DNA from: Lepus europaeus
Lineage: Eukaryota > Chordata > Mammalia > Lagomorpha > Leporidae
Assembly: GCF_033115175.1 (NCBI RefSeq)
Contig: NC_084838.1
Span: 92,097,968 to 92,161,967, forward strand
Length of the DNA: 64,000 bases
Direction of reading: 5' to 3'
Shown here: positions 42,416 to 52,961 of the stretch, piece by piece
How the letters are laid out: each line of letters opens with the position of its first letter
How positions within the stretch are numbered: position 1 is the first letter of the stretch
Notes under the pieces: generated by a model
What the model saw: only the letters and a program-made list of their open reading frames with translations
Databases searched by the model: none
What the model was told of the DNA's origin: nothing
Program-made: the position numbers and the translations under genes

Positions 42416-42693
42416 ATCACATAGGATACTAGAAGAGACATTACAAGAGAGGTGTGAATCTTCTTAAGGAAAGCACCCCGTTGACTCCCAGTATCTGGCT
42501 GGACTAGGAGGAGAGCTGGGAAGTAGATCATCTTTAATTCTGTAGATTGCCTATTACATTTTAGAATATTACCAACTTGAAACAAAGAGAACATTTATCA
42601 TCCAAAAATAGAAAACATTAAATTGGGATTCATATTTCAAGTTGGAGAAGGACTTTCTAAGTGTGTATCTAGCACCAGAGAGGATAAGGGCAA
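42416..42693. other. unassigned, possibly more retroviral sequence
   Basis: Continues the target into which the CSINE inserted, but no motif could be recognised. Confidence 0.3.
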
Positions 42694-43005
42694 GGGGTAG
42701 GCATTCACCACAGGGATCAGCATGTCCTTGGAATGCCCACATCCCATATCAGAGCTCTGAGTTTGAGTCTTGGCTCTCCTAATTCTGACTTCCTGCTAAT
42801 GCGCACCCTGTGAGGCAGTGGTGACAGCTCCAGTAGTTAGGCCCCTGCCACCACCCACATTGAGCTTCTGGCTGCTGGCTGTGACTTGATCCTGCCTTGG
42901 CTTTGCATGCATTTGAAATGTGAACCAGTAGATGGGAGTTCTGTCTGTCCTTGTCGGTCTGCCTTTCAGGTAAATAACAAGTGATTTTTTAAAATTCATT
43001 TTTAA
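42694..43005 (+). mobile_element. CSINE, old subfamily
   Basis: GGGGTAGGCATTCACCACAG, CCCACATCCCATATCAGAGC, TGCGCACCCTGTGAGGCAG, ending CTTTCAGGTAAATAAC. Diverged from the common type. Confidence 0.8.
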
Positions 43006-43832
43006 AAAGTTAACAACAAAATCTTATAGGTTGGACTATAATTAAAAAGTTGACTGCTACATAGAACATTTACCATAATTAAGACATATTTTAATAAAAT
43101 TTGCTACATGTATGATGAAGAATTGATATATAATATTAATTATATGAAAACAAGGAATTGAGATATTTATAGAAAGAGGCAAATGTCCCAATAGGAAAAA
43201 AAGACAAATTCTGTAGCATTTGTTAATAGGAAATTCATAAGAAAAAAACCTCTGGAAAACTACTAAGTAAAGAAATGCAGAATAAAACAAAGAGAATTCT
43301 GTTAAGAGTATTTAAAATGCCCAATATTAATGAAGGTAAGAGAGAAGATACTCCTAAAATAGACTGGTGCATACTGGATTGGTATTGAGAATAGCAGCTT
43401 TGCAGGCTGGAGTCACAGGGTCTCAGATAAGGTTTCCCACCTGAGAAAATGGAGATCATAATAGTGCACATCTCACAGAGTATTTCTGTGAGAGTGAATA
43501 GATTTGATAAAACAAAGCACTTAATATAAATTGTGGTACAGGTACACAATCAACTAAAAGGATCCTACAAAAACTAATCAAAGTAAATTGAAAAAGCTTG
43601 CTCCCAGTCCACATTTTTGCACAATTTGGGGACATGAAAAAAAAAAAAATCCTACCACTTACCTTTTACTGGTCTCTGATTGGTATTAAGCTTCATATCA
43701 ATATTATTGTTTGCTAGAATACTATAGAAAATTACTTTAAAAATTATTTTATGGTTAGGGCTTTCAGCCTAGAATTCTGCAGGTAGCCAGATTATCAGCT
43801 AAGTATGTGGATAAAATAGACGTGTTTTTTGA
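43006..43832. other. unassigned AT-rich sequence with one MIR trace
   Basis: A sense MIR 3' fragment occurs at 43,440-43,540 (CTGAGAAAATGGAGATCATA, CTCACAGAGTATTTCTGTGA). The rest is unassigned. Confidence 0.4.
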
Positions 43833-44138
43833 TAGGTGCAGGCATTTGGCCTAACAGTTAAGATACTGGTTGGGAAACCCACATCCCACATCAGAATGCC
43901 TAGGTGCAAGTCCCAGCTCTGCTCCCAATCCCAGCCTCCTGCTAATGTGCACCCGGAAAAGCAGCAGCTGATGGAACAACTGGTTGGAGCCCTGTCCCCA
44001 TGTAGTAGACCTAGATTGTGTTCCGAAATTCAGCTGTTGCTGGATTTGGGGAATGAACCATAAGATGAGAGGTTTCTGTCTCTCTATCCCCACTTCCTCT
44101 CTGCCTCTCAAATAAATTAAGTAAATAAATTCTTAAAA
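43833..44138 (+). mobile_element. CSINE, old subfamily
   Basis: GGTGCAGGCATTTGGCCTAAC, AATGTGCACCCGGAAAAGCAG, ending CAAATAAATTAAGTAAATAA. Confidence 0.8.
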
Positions 44139-44735
44139 TGTGTTTTTTTAAATGAAAAGACTTTTTAAACAACAGATCCAGAGCAGAATCCAAGCAACAG
44201 AAGCCCCCACACAGGGCTGTAGTTAGAATCCAGGAAGACAACTATTTAGTAGGCCTAGGAAACTTTGGTCCTCAGTCCACAGAGCTCAGAAAGAAGTATC
44301 TTCAAAGAGAAGGTAGGGAATATGATATGGCACTGTTATTAATGAGTTTAAGGCTTGTAAGCATGTGATTTATATTCCTTTTGTCACTAAGAAAAATATG
44401 ATTAAAAATCAGAGAAAGTCTGTAGAAGAAATGCGTTCTCCCAAGTTTATAATAAAACAAAAATATGCCCTTGTTTTAAACAGCTGATGAATGGAAAAAT
44501 GAATTCATTGGACACTGAAGCTTGGGATATTTTCCTTTGAGCAGTGTAGGTTTGGTGACACAAGATGATTATTTAAATGTATTATACTTCTTCATGTGTT
44601 CAAGCATAGTACTTGGTTTTCTTTAAAATGTGTGTACAGAATACAATAATTTAATTGTATTTTCTTAAATTTTAAAGTAAAAGCATGACAAAATGACATG
44701 AAACTGAAAACTAAAATTTCAAAGTTGAAAATCTC
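44139..44735. other. unassigned AT-rich intron 1 sequence
   Basis: No gene or clear repeat seen. Confidence 0.3.
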
Positions 44736-45365
44736 GGGGCCAGTGTTGTGGCATAGCAGGTAAAAGCTGCCACCTGCATCCCACATGGGCTCCAGTTCAT
44801 GTCCCAGGCTGCTCTACTTCTTGTTCTTTTTTTTTTTTTTTTTTTTTTTTTAATTTGAAAGGCAGAGTTGAGGGTGGGGAGAGACAAGGAAAGAGAAAGA
44901 GAGAGGTCTTCCATCTGCTGCAATGGCTGGGGTTGGGCCAGGCCAGAGCCAGGAGCTTCATCCCCATCTCCCACGTGAGTGTGAGGACCAAGCTGTTGGC
45001 TATCCTCTACTGCTTTTCCAGGCACATTGGCAGTGAGCTAGATCAGAAGTGGAGAGGCCACGACTCAAACCAGCACCCATATGGGATGCAGATGGTAGCA
45101 TAACTCCACAGCACCAGCCCCTGCTCCACCTGTGATCCAGCTCCCTGCTAATGGCCTGGAAAAACAACCGAAGGTGGCCTACGTGTTTGGGACACTGCCA
45201 CCCATATTGGAGACCTAGATGAAGCTCCTGACTCCTGGCTTTGGCCTAGCATATCTCTGGCTGTTGTGACCATTTGGGGAGCAAACCAGTGGATGGAAGA
45301 TCTGTCTCTTCCCCCTCTCTGTGTAATTCTGGCTTTCAAATAAATAAATAAATAATTTTAAAAAA
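44736..45365 (+). mobile_element. CSINE (outer, sense), split by an antisense CSINE
   Basis: Head GGGGCCAGTGTTGTGGCATAG (44,736) and remainder from 45,121 (CTGCTCCACCTGTGATCC) to CAAATAAATAAATAAATAAT. Confidence 0.9.
44821..45120 (-). mobile_element. CSINE (inner, antisense)
   Basis: Long poly(T), AATTTGAAAGGCAGAGTTG, ending CTCCACAGCACCAGCCC. Approximate duplication CTGCTCTACTTC (44,809-44,820) and CTGCTCCACCTG (45,121-45,132), taken from the outer SINE. Confidence 0.9.
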
Positions 45366-45640
45366 AATTTAATAGCTCTGGGGAGGCAGCCTGTTGGGTT
45401 TCCCCCACCTGACAACAAACATTTTCCATTAAAAAAAGTTAATAACTCATTATAAATGTCCTAGAACAATACAGTAGCTTTAAATTTAAAAAGTTAAAAT
45501 CTCAATATAAAAGAAATGATATAGTTGGAAGAACTTAATAATAGAAGAGTGAACAGTAATACAGGTTAACTGATTTATCTATTTTACATAGAATCAAAAT
45601 TGACAGAGTAAGTAGTGATTAAAGCATATTAGAAGTTGTT
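45366..45640. other. unassigned
   Basis: AT-rich sequence, nothing recognised. Confidence 0.3.
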
Positions 45641-45653
45641 AAAATACTGTGAT

Positions 45654-45989
45654 GGGGTTGAGCATGTGGCACAATGAGTTAAGCCACCACTTGGGACACT
45701 TGCATCTCATATTGGAGTGCTTAGTTCAAGTCCTGGCTATTTGATACTTCCAATCCACCTTCCTGCTAATGTGCTTGGGACGCATTGGATGATGGCCCAA
45801 TTCCTTGGATTCCAGCCACTTGTGTAGTAGACCTGGATAGAGTTCCTGGCTCCTGGATTTGGCCCAGTCCAGTACCAGCTGTTGCAGACATTTGGGGGAG
45901 TGAACCAGCTGATGACATATCCCTTCCCCTCCCTACCTCTCCCCCCACTCTTTATCATACTTTCAAATAAATAAATACATCTTTAAAAT
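45654..45989 (+). mobile_element. CSINE
   Basis: GGGGTTGAGCATGTGGCACAA to CAAATAAATAAATACATC. Duplication AAAATACTGTGAT (45,641-45,653) and AAAATATTGTGAT (45,990-46,002), one mismatch. Confidence 0.9.
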
Positions 45990-46002
45990 AAAATATTGTG
46001 AT

Positions 46003-46460
46003 ATATTAAATGGGGGCAAGGGAAAGTTTGGCATGGTGAGAAATAGAATAAAACTAGCCAGTTTCCTTACTTTTAATACCAGGAATTCAGTTGTATGGTT
46101 TAGAGATAACAACCAGGGACCTAGCTGTAGTGATTATCTCCCAGGATAACCAAAGGATTTAACTCTGGGGAATAAACTTTGGCTGGAAGGATAAGAGATG
46201 GAGGCTTTTACTTTTCATTATGTACTGTTTATTCACTTTTAACTTTCATATATGTTTAATTATCCTCAATGAATTTCTGATTCTTAACCTTAAAGTGTCT
46301 TGCAAATCATTTGTAGCCAGCTTTTTTCTTTGTTGATGTATCCTGATGTGTCTTGAGATTGCTGAAAACACTAATGTGATGACGAGACACATCTGCTGTG
46401 CAGGGGAGCACGAGATGAAGGAGGTGACCATTTTTGTTCTTATGGGGGTAAGATGTTGAC
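46003..46460. other. unassigned intron 1 sequence
   Basis: No gene or repeat recognised. Confidence 0.3.
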
Positions 46461-46476
46461 TCTGGGGACTAGCATA

Positions 46477-46795
46477 TTTTTAAAAGATTTTTTTATTTAT
46501 TGGAAAGAGTGACAGGGGAGAAACACAGAAAGAGATCTTTCATCTGCTGGTTCGCTCCCCAAATGGCTACAGTGGCGGGGGCTGGGCCAAGCCAAAGCCA
46601 CGAGTCCAGAATTACATCCTGTTCTCCCACTTGGGTGGCAAGGCCCAAGTGGTTGGACCATCATCTGGCTGCCTTCCCAGGTGCACCAGCAGGAAGCTGG
46701 GTCAGAAGCAGAACTACCAGGACTTCAACCTGCACTCCAGTATAGCATGCCAGTGTTGCAGGTGGCAGCCCGACCTGCTGCACCCTACCACCAGT
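46477..46795 (-). mobile_element. CSINE
   Basis: TAAAAGATTTTTTTATTTATTG on the left, CTGCACCCTACCACCAGT on the right. Duplication TCTGGGGACTAGCATA (46,461-46,476) and TCTGGGGTCCAGCATA (46,796-46,811), two mismatches. Confidence 0.88.
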
Positions 46796-46811
46796 TCTGG
46801 GGTCCAGCATA

Positions 46812-47087
46812 GTAGTGACATTAGCGTGTAAATAAGATCAGGCATCAGGCTGGTGACAGGGTCTAGAATCATTCCAGGTGAAGACTGGTAGAAGGAGCTG
46901 ATGAAGACCATCTCGGGGGAACATTGTCACCAGCTCTAGATCTGTGGGGGGAAGGAAGTGTGTTCTGTGTGGGCAGACATGGGAGCAGTGGGTGGAAACC
47001 AGAGTGCGGCATTATGAGGAGTCTCCAGCTACCATGCCTACAGATGCAGTGACATCCTGCATTTGCGCTTCTGAGACAGAAATTCTG
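46812..47087. other. unassigned
   Basis: GC-balanced sequence; may include the degraded 5' part of the following CSINE fragment. Confidence 0.3.
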
Positions 47088-47228
47088 AAGATAGTCTGGA
47101 GACCTGGATTGCATTCTGGCTACAAGTTCAGCCCCAGCTGGTGCCAGTTGAGGGTCTTGGGGGGAGTGAATAAGTGGATAGGAACGATTCTCTCTCTCTC
47201 TCTCTCTGCTTCTGAAATTTAAAAAAGC
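47088..47228 (+). mobile_element. CSINE fragment, old
   Basis: GTCTGGAGACCTGGATTGC, GTTCAGCCCCAGCTGGTG, GGAGTGAATAAGTGGATAGG and (TC)n: the 3' half of an old sense copy. Confidence 0.6.
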
Positions 47229-48372
47229 TTTTATGAAATAATCAGTGCTAGAATTCCAACTGCTCCAAAAATCCATGATTCTAATAGCTGTGTGTAGGAA
47301 TTTCAAAATGTTTGTAATCATATAAACATTATCTTTGAATTCCATTTTCTAACAGACTTTTAAAAATTGCTCTTATATGATAATAATTGTTTTGCTCATC
47401 AAAATATGTTTTAAGAGAACAGTCCAATGTTATAAAAAGTACTGTGGTGAAAATGTTTCCTCTAAGTGTAATTTTAATGGTCATTCTTTGAAGTTAAGTG
47501 TTCGCTAATGAGTTTCCTGAAACAACTTGTTCCATTAGTCCTTTTACTTCCTGTCTTTATGTAATACTCATTTTAAATGTTAGGCACAACATAGTATTTT
47601 GCATTAATTAGTATTATACTCAATTTGCAACATTATTAATTATAGAAAGCATTCTTCTTTTTAATGGCATTTTAGATCACTGTTATGATTTTAATTCCTT
47701 TATTTCTTTTGAAAGAACAGCTTCCTCAAATAGGACTTTAGATTTTAAGTTTTGTTCTTTTAGATCTGCATTTGGGGAATGAACCAGCAGATGAAAGATC
47801 ACTTTATCTTGGTCTCTTTTTGTTACTCTGCCTTTCAAGTAGATGAAGAAACTTTTTAATACAATTTTATTTTAGAAGTATATTTTAGTGGACTTAACAT
47901 TCTCAAAGAATCAGAGATTTGTGAAGTGATTGTTTTTCTAACAAATGAACAGATGTTCCAAGAAAAATATCAGTTGGGGCTGAATTTAACAACCACTGTT
48001 CATTTATCAGTGCAAGAAGTTTCAACAGATTTTTAGAGCCTTTTAAAAAATTAAAATCATTTAATAAACCAATCAAATTAATGTTGGCTCCCTAATCATT
48101 GATGCTCCAAAAATAAATATGATTTGGCAAAGAAATATTACTATTGTTAGAAAAAAACACTTAGAATTGTATGATTTTATATTGTATCATGGTCAACTCC
48201 ATAAACTTTTCTGGGTTATGTGCTTGCACTTTATGAAAATAACTATATAAAATTTCACAACTTACTTGTTATTGTTTTCCTCAGTACTTAAGCTACAGTT
48301 AGTTTGTGACTACTGAGTTGTTTTACAAAATGTAAATGTTTGTTTACAAAATGTTGGCATCATCTTTATTAT
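47229..48372. other. AT-rich intron 1 sequence with a short CSINE 3' fragment
   Basis: A sense CSINE 3' piece is at 47,767-47,850 (TTTGGGGAATGAACCAGCAG, CTGCCTTTCAAGTAGATG). The remainder is AT-rich with no recognised feature. Confidence 0.45.
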
Positions 48373-48387
48373 AACTCCTTTCATTTT

Positions 48388-48718
48388 TTTTTTTTTGACA
48401 GGCAGAGTTAGAGAGAGAGAGAGAGAGAGAGAGAAAGGTCTTCCTTCCGTTGGTTCACCCCCCCCCCCCCAAATGGCCGTTATGGCCAGCACGCTGCGCC
48501 TATCCGAAGCCAGGAGCAAGGTGCTTCCTCCTGGTCTCCCATGTGGGTGCAGGGCCCAAGCACTTGGGCCATCCTTCACTGCCTTCCCGGGCCACAGCAG
48601 AGAGCGGTACTGGAAGAGGAGCAATCAGGACAGAACCGGCGCCCCAACCGGGACTAGAACCCGAGTTGCCAGCACTGCAGGCAGAAGATTAGCCTAGTGA
48701 GCCGTGGCGCCGGCCCAG
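48388..48718 (-). mobile_element. CSINE, young subfamily
   Basis: Poly(T), GACAGGCAGAGTTAGAGAG, a C-run at 48,459-48,470, ending GAGCCGTGGCGCCGGCCC. Duplication AACTCCTTTCATTTT (48,373-48,387) and AACTCCTTTTCATTTT (48,719-48,734). Confidence 0.93.
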
Positions 48719-48734
48719 AACTCCTTTTCATTTT

Positions 48735-49039
48735 CAACTGTGTAATAGTGAAAAAAACTAAACTCTAAAACAAAAGGTGGTATCAGCTGCTACCCTGGTA
48801 TTCGATGTGTATAATGACCCAATGAAATAATTTCACAACTTTGTAAAAAGGGCTAGTAGCTACTTTGTAGAGTTACTGTTATAAAAAGGTAATTTAATAT
48901 TTGTTTCTAGCACATAGTAAGAGCTTAAGGAAGATGATCATTTCTGGTTTTTTTTTTTTTTTTTTTTTGACATATAGAAGATTTTAATCCTTACTGGGAA
49001 CCCTATCATTTGAGCAAAACTGTAGTCAGTTAGCCATAT
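48735..49039. other. unassigned, with a weak MIR trace
   Basis: AGTTACTGTTATAAAAAGG and TAGCACATAGTAAGAGCTTA (48,875-48,929) look like a sense MIR 3' end. A poly(T) run is at 48,950-48,968. Confidence 0.35.
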
Positions 49040-49558
49040 GAAGGTACTTCAAAAAGTTAGTGGAAAAGGAAATTAAAAGTTCATTTTGGTGCAGAAAAAT
49101 TGAAATCCGTGCATATGAGGGGTCTTCAAAAGTTCATGGAGAAATATATTATGAAAAACTGATGTATGGGTTTCAAAATTTTATACCAAAAATAAACAAC
49201 TTTGTTTTTAAGATTATTTATTTATTTTAAAGGCAGAGAGGCAGAGAGAGTGAGAGTGAGAGAGAGAGAGAGAGAGAGAGAAAGTCTTCCATTTGGTGGT
49301 TCACTCCCTAAATGGCCAAAACAGCCAGAGTTAGGCTGATCCAAAGCCATGAGCTTCTTCCAAGCCTTCTCCTACGGACTTGGGTCATCTTCTACTGATT
49401 TCTCAGGCAATAGCAGAGAGCTGGATTGGAAGTGGAGCAGCTGGGACTTGAACCAGTGCCCTTATGGGATGCTGGCACTGCAGGTGGCGGCTTTACCTGC
49501 TATGCCACAGTGCTGGCCCCTAAACTTTTAATTCCATTTTCCCACAGCTTTTTAAAGT
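49040..49558. mobile_element. two mariner-like MITE copies, the second split by a CSINE
   Basis: First copy from GGTACTTCAAAAAGTTAGTGG. A second begins at about 49,118 (GAGGGGTCTTCAAAAGTTC) and ends after the SINE with TTTTAATTCCATTTTCCC and AGCTTTTTAAAGTAC. Confidence 0.5.
49206..49520 (-). mobile_element. CSINE
   Basis: TTTTAAGATTATTTATTTATT on the left, GCCACAGTGCTGGCCCC on the right. Inserted after AATAAAC..TTGTTTTT of the MITE, the same element position as the 22,129 insertion. Confidence 0.9.
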
Positions 49559-49563
49559 ACTTT

Positions 49564-49871
49564 CTTTAAAAGAATATTTATTTATTTGAAAGAGTTACAC
49601 CAAAGAGGAGAGGCAGAGGTCTTCCAACTAATGGTTCACTCCCCAACTGGCTGCAACAGCCAGAGCTGTGCTGATCCAAAGCCAGGAACTCCTTCCAGGT
49701 CCCCCACGTGGGTGCAGGGGCCCAAGGACTTGGGCCATCTTCTACTGCTTTCCCAGGCCACAGCAGAGAGCTGGGTCGGAAGAGGAGCAGCCGGGTCTTG
49801 AACTGGCACCTGTATGGGATGCCAGTGCTTCAGGCCAGGGTGTTAACCCACTGCGCCACAGCACTGGCCCA
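49564..49871 (-). mobile_element. CSINE
   Basis: AAAAGAATATTTATTTATTTG on the left, CGCCACAGCACTGGCCC on the right. Approximate duplication TAAAGTACTTT (49,553-49,563) and TAAAGTATTCT (49,872-49,882). Confidence 0.9.
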
Positions 49872-49882
49872 TAAAGTATTCT

Positions 49883-50304
49883 TGTATAATTTAGCATGAG
49901 CCTGATGAAGACTGTTAACTACCAATTAATGTCCTTCAAATGCAGCAAACCATCATTTGGTAGAATTCTGTTCCTCAGTAGAGTGAAGGTTTCATCTCAG
50001 TTGCCTAGTATACCCTCATGTCTACAATAAGTATTGCTCCTTGAGCCTTGTTAAAATGCTGATTCCTCCCTGAAGCTGTCTGCCTACCCTCAGGTTGGGC
50101 AGCCTTCCTCATTGCCCCAGCCTGGCTTGTGACACTTAGCACTTATTAGCATTATGTATGTCTACATCTTATCTTCCCCATAGACTCTATACATACATAA
50201 AAGAGAGTATGTCTGTCTTTTCTTCGTAATGTCCTTACTATCCAGCTTATATGAATCATGTATTAAGTAAGTTAAAAATAACATTAAAAATTTAAAAGAA
50301 ATTA
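49883..50304. other. unassigned sequence upstream of the start-codon exon
   Basis: No gene or repeat recognised. Confidence 0.3.
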
Positions 50305-50512
50305 TCCGAAGCCAGGTGCTTTCTCTTGGTCTCCCATGCGGGTGCAGGACCCAAGGACTTGGGCCATCCTCCACTGCCTTCCCGAGCCACAGCAGAGAGC
50401 TGGACTGGAAGAGGAGCAACCGGGTCAGAATCTGGTGCCCCAACCGGGACTAGAACCTAGGGTGCCAGTGCCGCAGGTGGAGGATTAGCCAAGTGAGCCG
50501 CGGTGCTGGCCA
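50305..50512 (-). mobile_element. CSINE, young subfamily, missing its 3' part
   Basis: Begins abruptly at TCCGAAGCCAGGTGC and runs to the intact reverse head GAGCCGCGGTGCTGGCC. The poly(T), GA-tract and 'ggttcaccc' region that should lie to the left are absent. Confidence 0.85.
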
Positions 50513-50791
50513 ATAATTTCTTTTTATTTTTTTAACCTAGTGTTCAAAAACATTTCAGTGTTTAATCTGTAAAAATCATTAGTGAGATGTTTACACATTT
50601 TTGTATTTAATCTTCAAAATTTTGTGTTTTAGTCTTACAGCACAGCTCAGCCTGAACCAGACACATTTCAATTATTAGTAAGCACTTAACTAATGACTGC
50701 TGTAATGGACAGCAGAGATCTAGTTTGTTATAAGTGATTTGTAAAGAATATCCCAAGGCAAACTTTAAAAATAAATTTTTTTTCCCAATAG
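50513..50791 (+). other. PTPDC1: end of intron 1 with 3' splice site
   Basis: Repeat-free. The acceptor is a pyrimidine tract TTTTTTTTCCCAATAG ending at 50,791. Intron 1 extends from the CpG island to here, about 33 kb. Confidence 0.85.
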
Positions 50792-50797
50792 GCTATC

Positions 50798-50879
50798 ATG
50801 GCTGCAGGAGTCTTACCTCAAAACGAACAACCATATTCCGTGCTGGTGAATAACAGTGGATATGCTGCAAACATGGAAG
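50798..50879 (+). CDS. PTPDC1: PTPDC1, first coding exon (residues 1-27 and first base of codon 28)
   Basis: The translation starts MAAGVLPQNEQPYSVLVNN, matching the human PTPDC1 N-terminus as I remember it except for V in place of T at residue 15 and further differences after residue 20. The exon runs 50,792-50,879: acceptor CCCAATAG|GCTATC, start codon six bases into the exon in a strong context (A at -3, G at +4), donor GAAG|GTAATA. It ends in phase 1. PTPDC1 is a cytoplasmic/centrosomal member of the cysteine-dependent tyrosine/dual-specificity phosphatases, implicated by knock-down studies in cilium length control. The catalytic HCxxGxxR domain is encoded by later exons not in this window. 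The peptide here has no domain of its own. A 5' untranslated exon in the CpG island is expected. Confidence 0.93.
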
Positions 50880-50885
50880 GTAATA
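50880..50885 (+). other. PTPDC1: 5' splice site of PTPDC1 intron 2
   Basis: AAG|GTAATA fits the donor consensus in the first four intron bases. Position +5 is T rather than the preferred G, so it is of moderate strength. Intron 2 runs past the window end: no further PTPDC1 exon was recognised in the remaining 13 kb. Confidence 0.85.
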
Positions 50886-50904
50886 TCTCTTTTATTAATT
50901 TTTT

Positions 50905-51163
50905 TGGAACAGATTTTTATTTATTTGAAAGGAAGAGAGCTCTTCCATTCCCCAGTTTACTACCTAAATGTCTGCAACAACCAGCTGTGGACCAGCTGAA
51001 AGCCAGGATACAGAACTGTCCAGGTCTCCCACTTGAGTGACAGGGTCCCCGTCCATTGGGCCATCTTCACTGCCTTTCAGGCACTTTAGAAGGAAGCTGG
51101 ATTGGAAGTGGAGCCTCTGGGACTGCAGACTGAACTCACTTCACCGCAACACTGCACCTCTTT
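50905..51163 (-). mobile_element. CSINE, old, immediately downstream of the exon
   Basis: TTTTTATTTATTTGAAAGG, CCCAGTTTACTACCTAAATG, TTCACCGCAACACTGCACC. It begins about 25 bp past the splice donor. Confidence 0.78.
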
Positions 51164-51351
51164 AACACACTTTCTGTTCCTCTAAGCAGAGTAGTGTTTG
51201 ATAAAAGTAACTCTGAAAGGACATAAAAGAAAAGGCTCTATACCTACTGGATCTCAAGTTGTGGGTGTTATTAACAGTTTTTTGTTTCTTTCTGCATTCC
51301 TATTTTGACCTGTTAGAATTCCTTTTCAAATCTCTGAGAAAGGAGGGAGCA

Positions 51352-51646
51352 TTTATCCTCATGGTCAAGATGCTCACATCCCATATCAGAGTACGTGGGT
51401 TTGAGTCCCAGCTTTGGCTTCTGACTCCAGCTTCCTGTTAATGAAGACCCTGGGAGGCAGCGGTGATGGCTCAAGTGGTTGTATTTCTGCCACCCAAGTG
51501 AGAAACTTGGATTTAGTTCCCCGCTTTGGCTCTGGCTTCAGCCCAGCCCTGGCCTTTGCAGCTATTTGAGGAATGAGTCAGGTGAGAGCTCTCTTGATCT
51601 CTGTCTCTCCCTCTCAAATAAACACATTTTTTAAATTTAAAAAAAC
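51352..51646 (+). mobile_element. CSINE, old subfamily
   Basis: GCTCACATCCCATATCAGAG, TGAAGACCCTGGGAGGCAG, ending CTCTCAAATAAACACAT. The head is degraded. Confidence 0.8.
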
Positions 51647-52952
51647 CCTGAATAATGATGCTGTCCTGTTAAGAGGAATTGTTGGCAATGCTGTTTGTCT
51701 CCTGCATTATTTTAGACTGAGATGAAGTATGTATTTCTGCCTCAAACACCTATTTGTGAATCCAGCTTTTATTTCTTCCTCTTTAAATTACTTGCAGGTG
51801 TCACTTAGAAAGCACATTCAGAACCTCTGAAGCCCTACTTTTCCTGTCCTCAGTTGCCTTCCCACTGTTTTCATTTTTCTATGGCATGGTAGGCAAGGAA
51901 GCACGCTTGGACTCCTGCTGCCGCACTTGCCCCTCACTCTTTTCTGCTGCAGTTCTGAGCAGGGAGCCACCTGATTCCACTTGAGCAGTGCTGGTCTTTC
52001 TGCCACCAGCAGCCGTCGGCCGGTATTGAGTAATTTTTCTTGGCAATACCCTTTGCAGTACTTTCTGAACGCTAAATCTGGGTTTTACCCAGGTCCACTT
52101 TTGTTTTACTGTATAGGGAACTTTGAAGAATTCCTGGCCTAAAGTATGGATCAGATCATAAAGGAAGAGTAAAGGATTAAGGGTCTAACTGGAGGTATTG
52201 GAGTTCAGCACTGGGAACCATCGGTTGTCAGTTGTGTTCTTGTTGGGCTCTGACCACCCCACCAGAGGGAGCTCTCTTTCTCCAAGAAATCCAATGTTTC
52301 CCCATTGAGGAGCCTCATAGATTGTCCTTCATCTGTCTGTGCTGTGTCTGACTCTGAAAGTGCTAATACAGCTGATGACTACCATTTGTGTACAGCTTCT
52401 ATGTGCCAGACTTAGTCTATCTTGGTCTTCTGGTCTCAGAAATGCTGTCTACAACAAGTACAATAATGGTGTCAACTTGCTGCTTGCTTCCCTTGTGGAA
52501 TGATGCACATTTTTCCCCTGAGTAACACTCCAGACTTGCCCTCTTGTACCTCCTGTTAGGATGTTCCTTCTTAGGTGGCGATTCCCAGCAGGACCCTGTT
52601 GGTATTTGGGGTGAGTAGCTCTTCCCTGAACTTCAGAGACCTCAGTACCAAAGATATTTCCCGTCCCTGGCCCCACCCACTAAATCCAGCAGTGTCCCCA
52701 GGTACCAGTGACAACCACAGTACAACCTTTCCACATACCCCCAAGAAGGTTGTACCACTTCCATTGTGATCCACTAGAAAAGCTGATTTTTTTTTACCTT
52801 TCCAAAAAACTTAATTTTTTTTCACTGTGTAACTATAGCTGACTTTTAACTAGGAGAAAACTTGGAAAAATAAAATTTACTTTGTATCTAACTTTCTTAA
52901 AATATATTGCATCTACAAATATAGTCATTTATGCTTTATTAGGTTTGAGGCT
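51647..52952. other. unassigned intron 2 sequence
   Basis: About 1.3 kb without recognised repeats apart from an L2/MIR-like phrase at 52,380-52,415 (CCATTTGTGTACAGCTTC). ORFs under 80 codons. A candidate place for conserved non-coding sequence. Confidence 0.35.
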
Positions 52953-52961
52953 AGACAGTAG

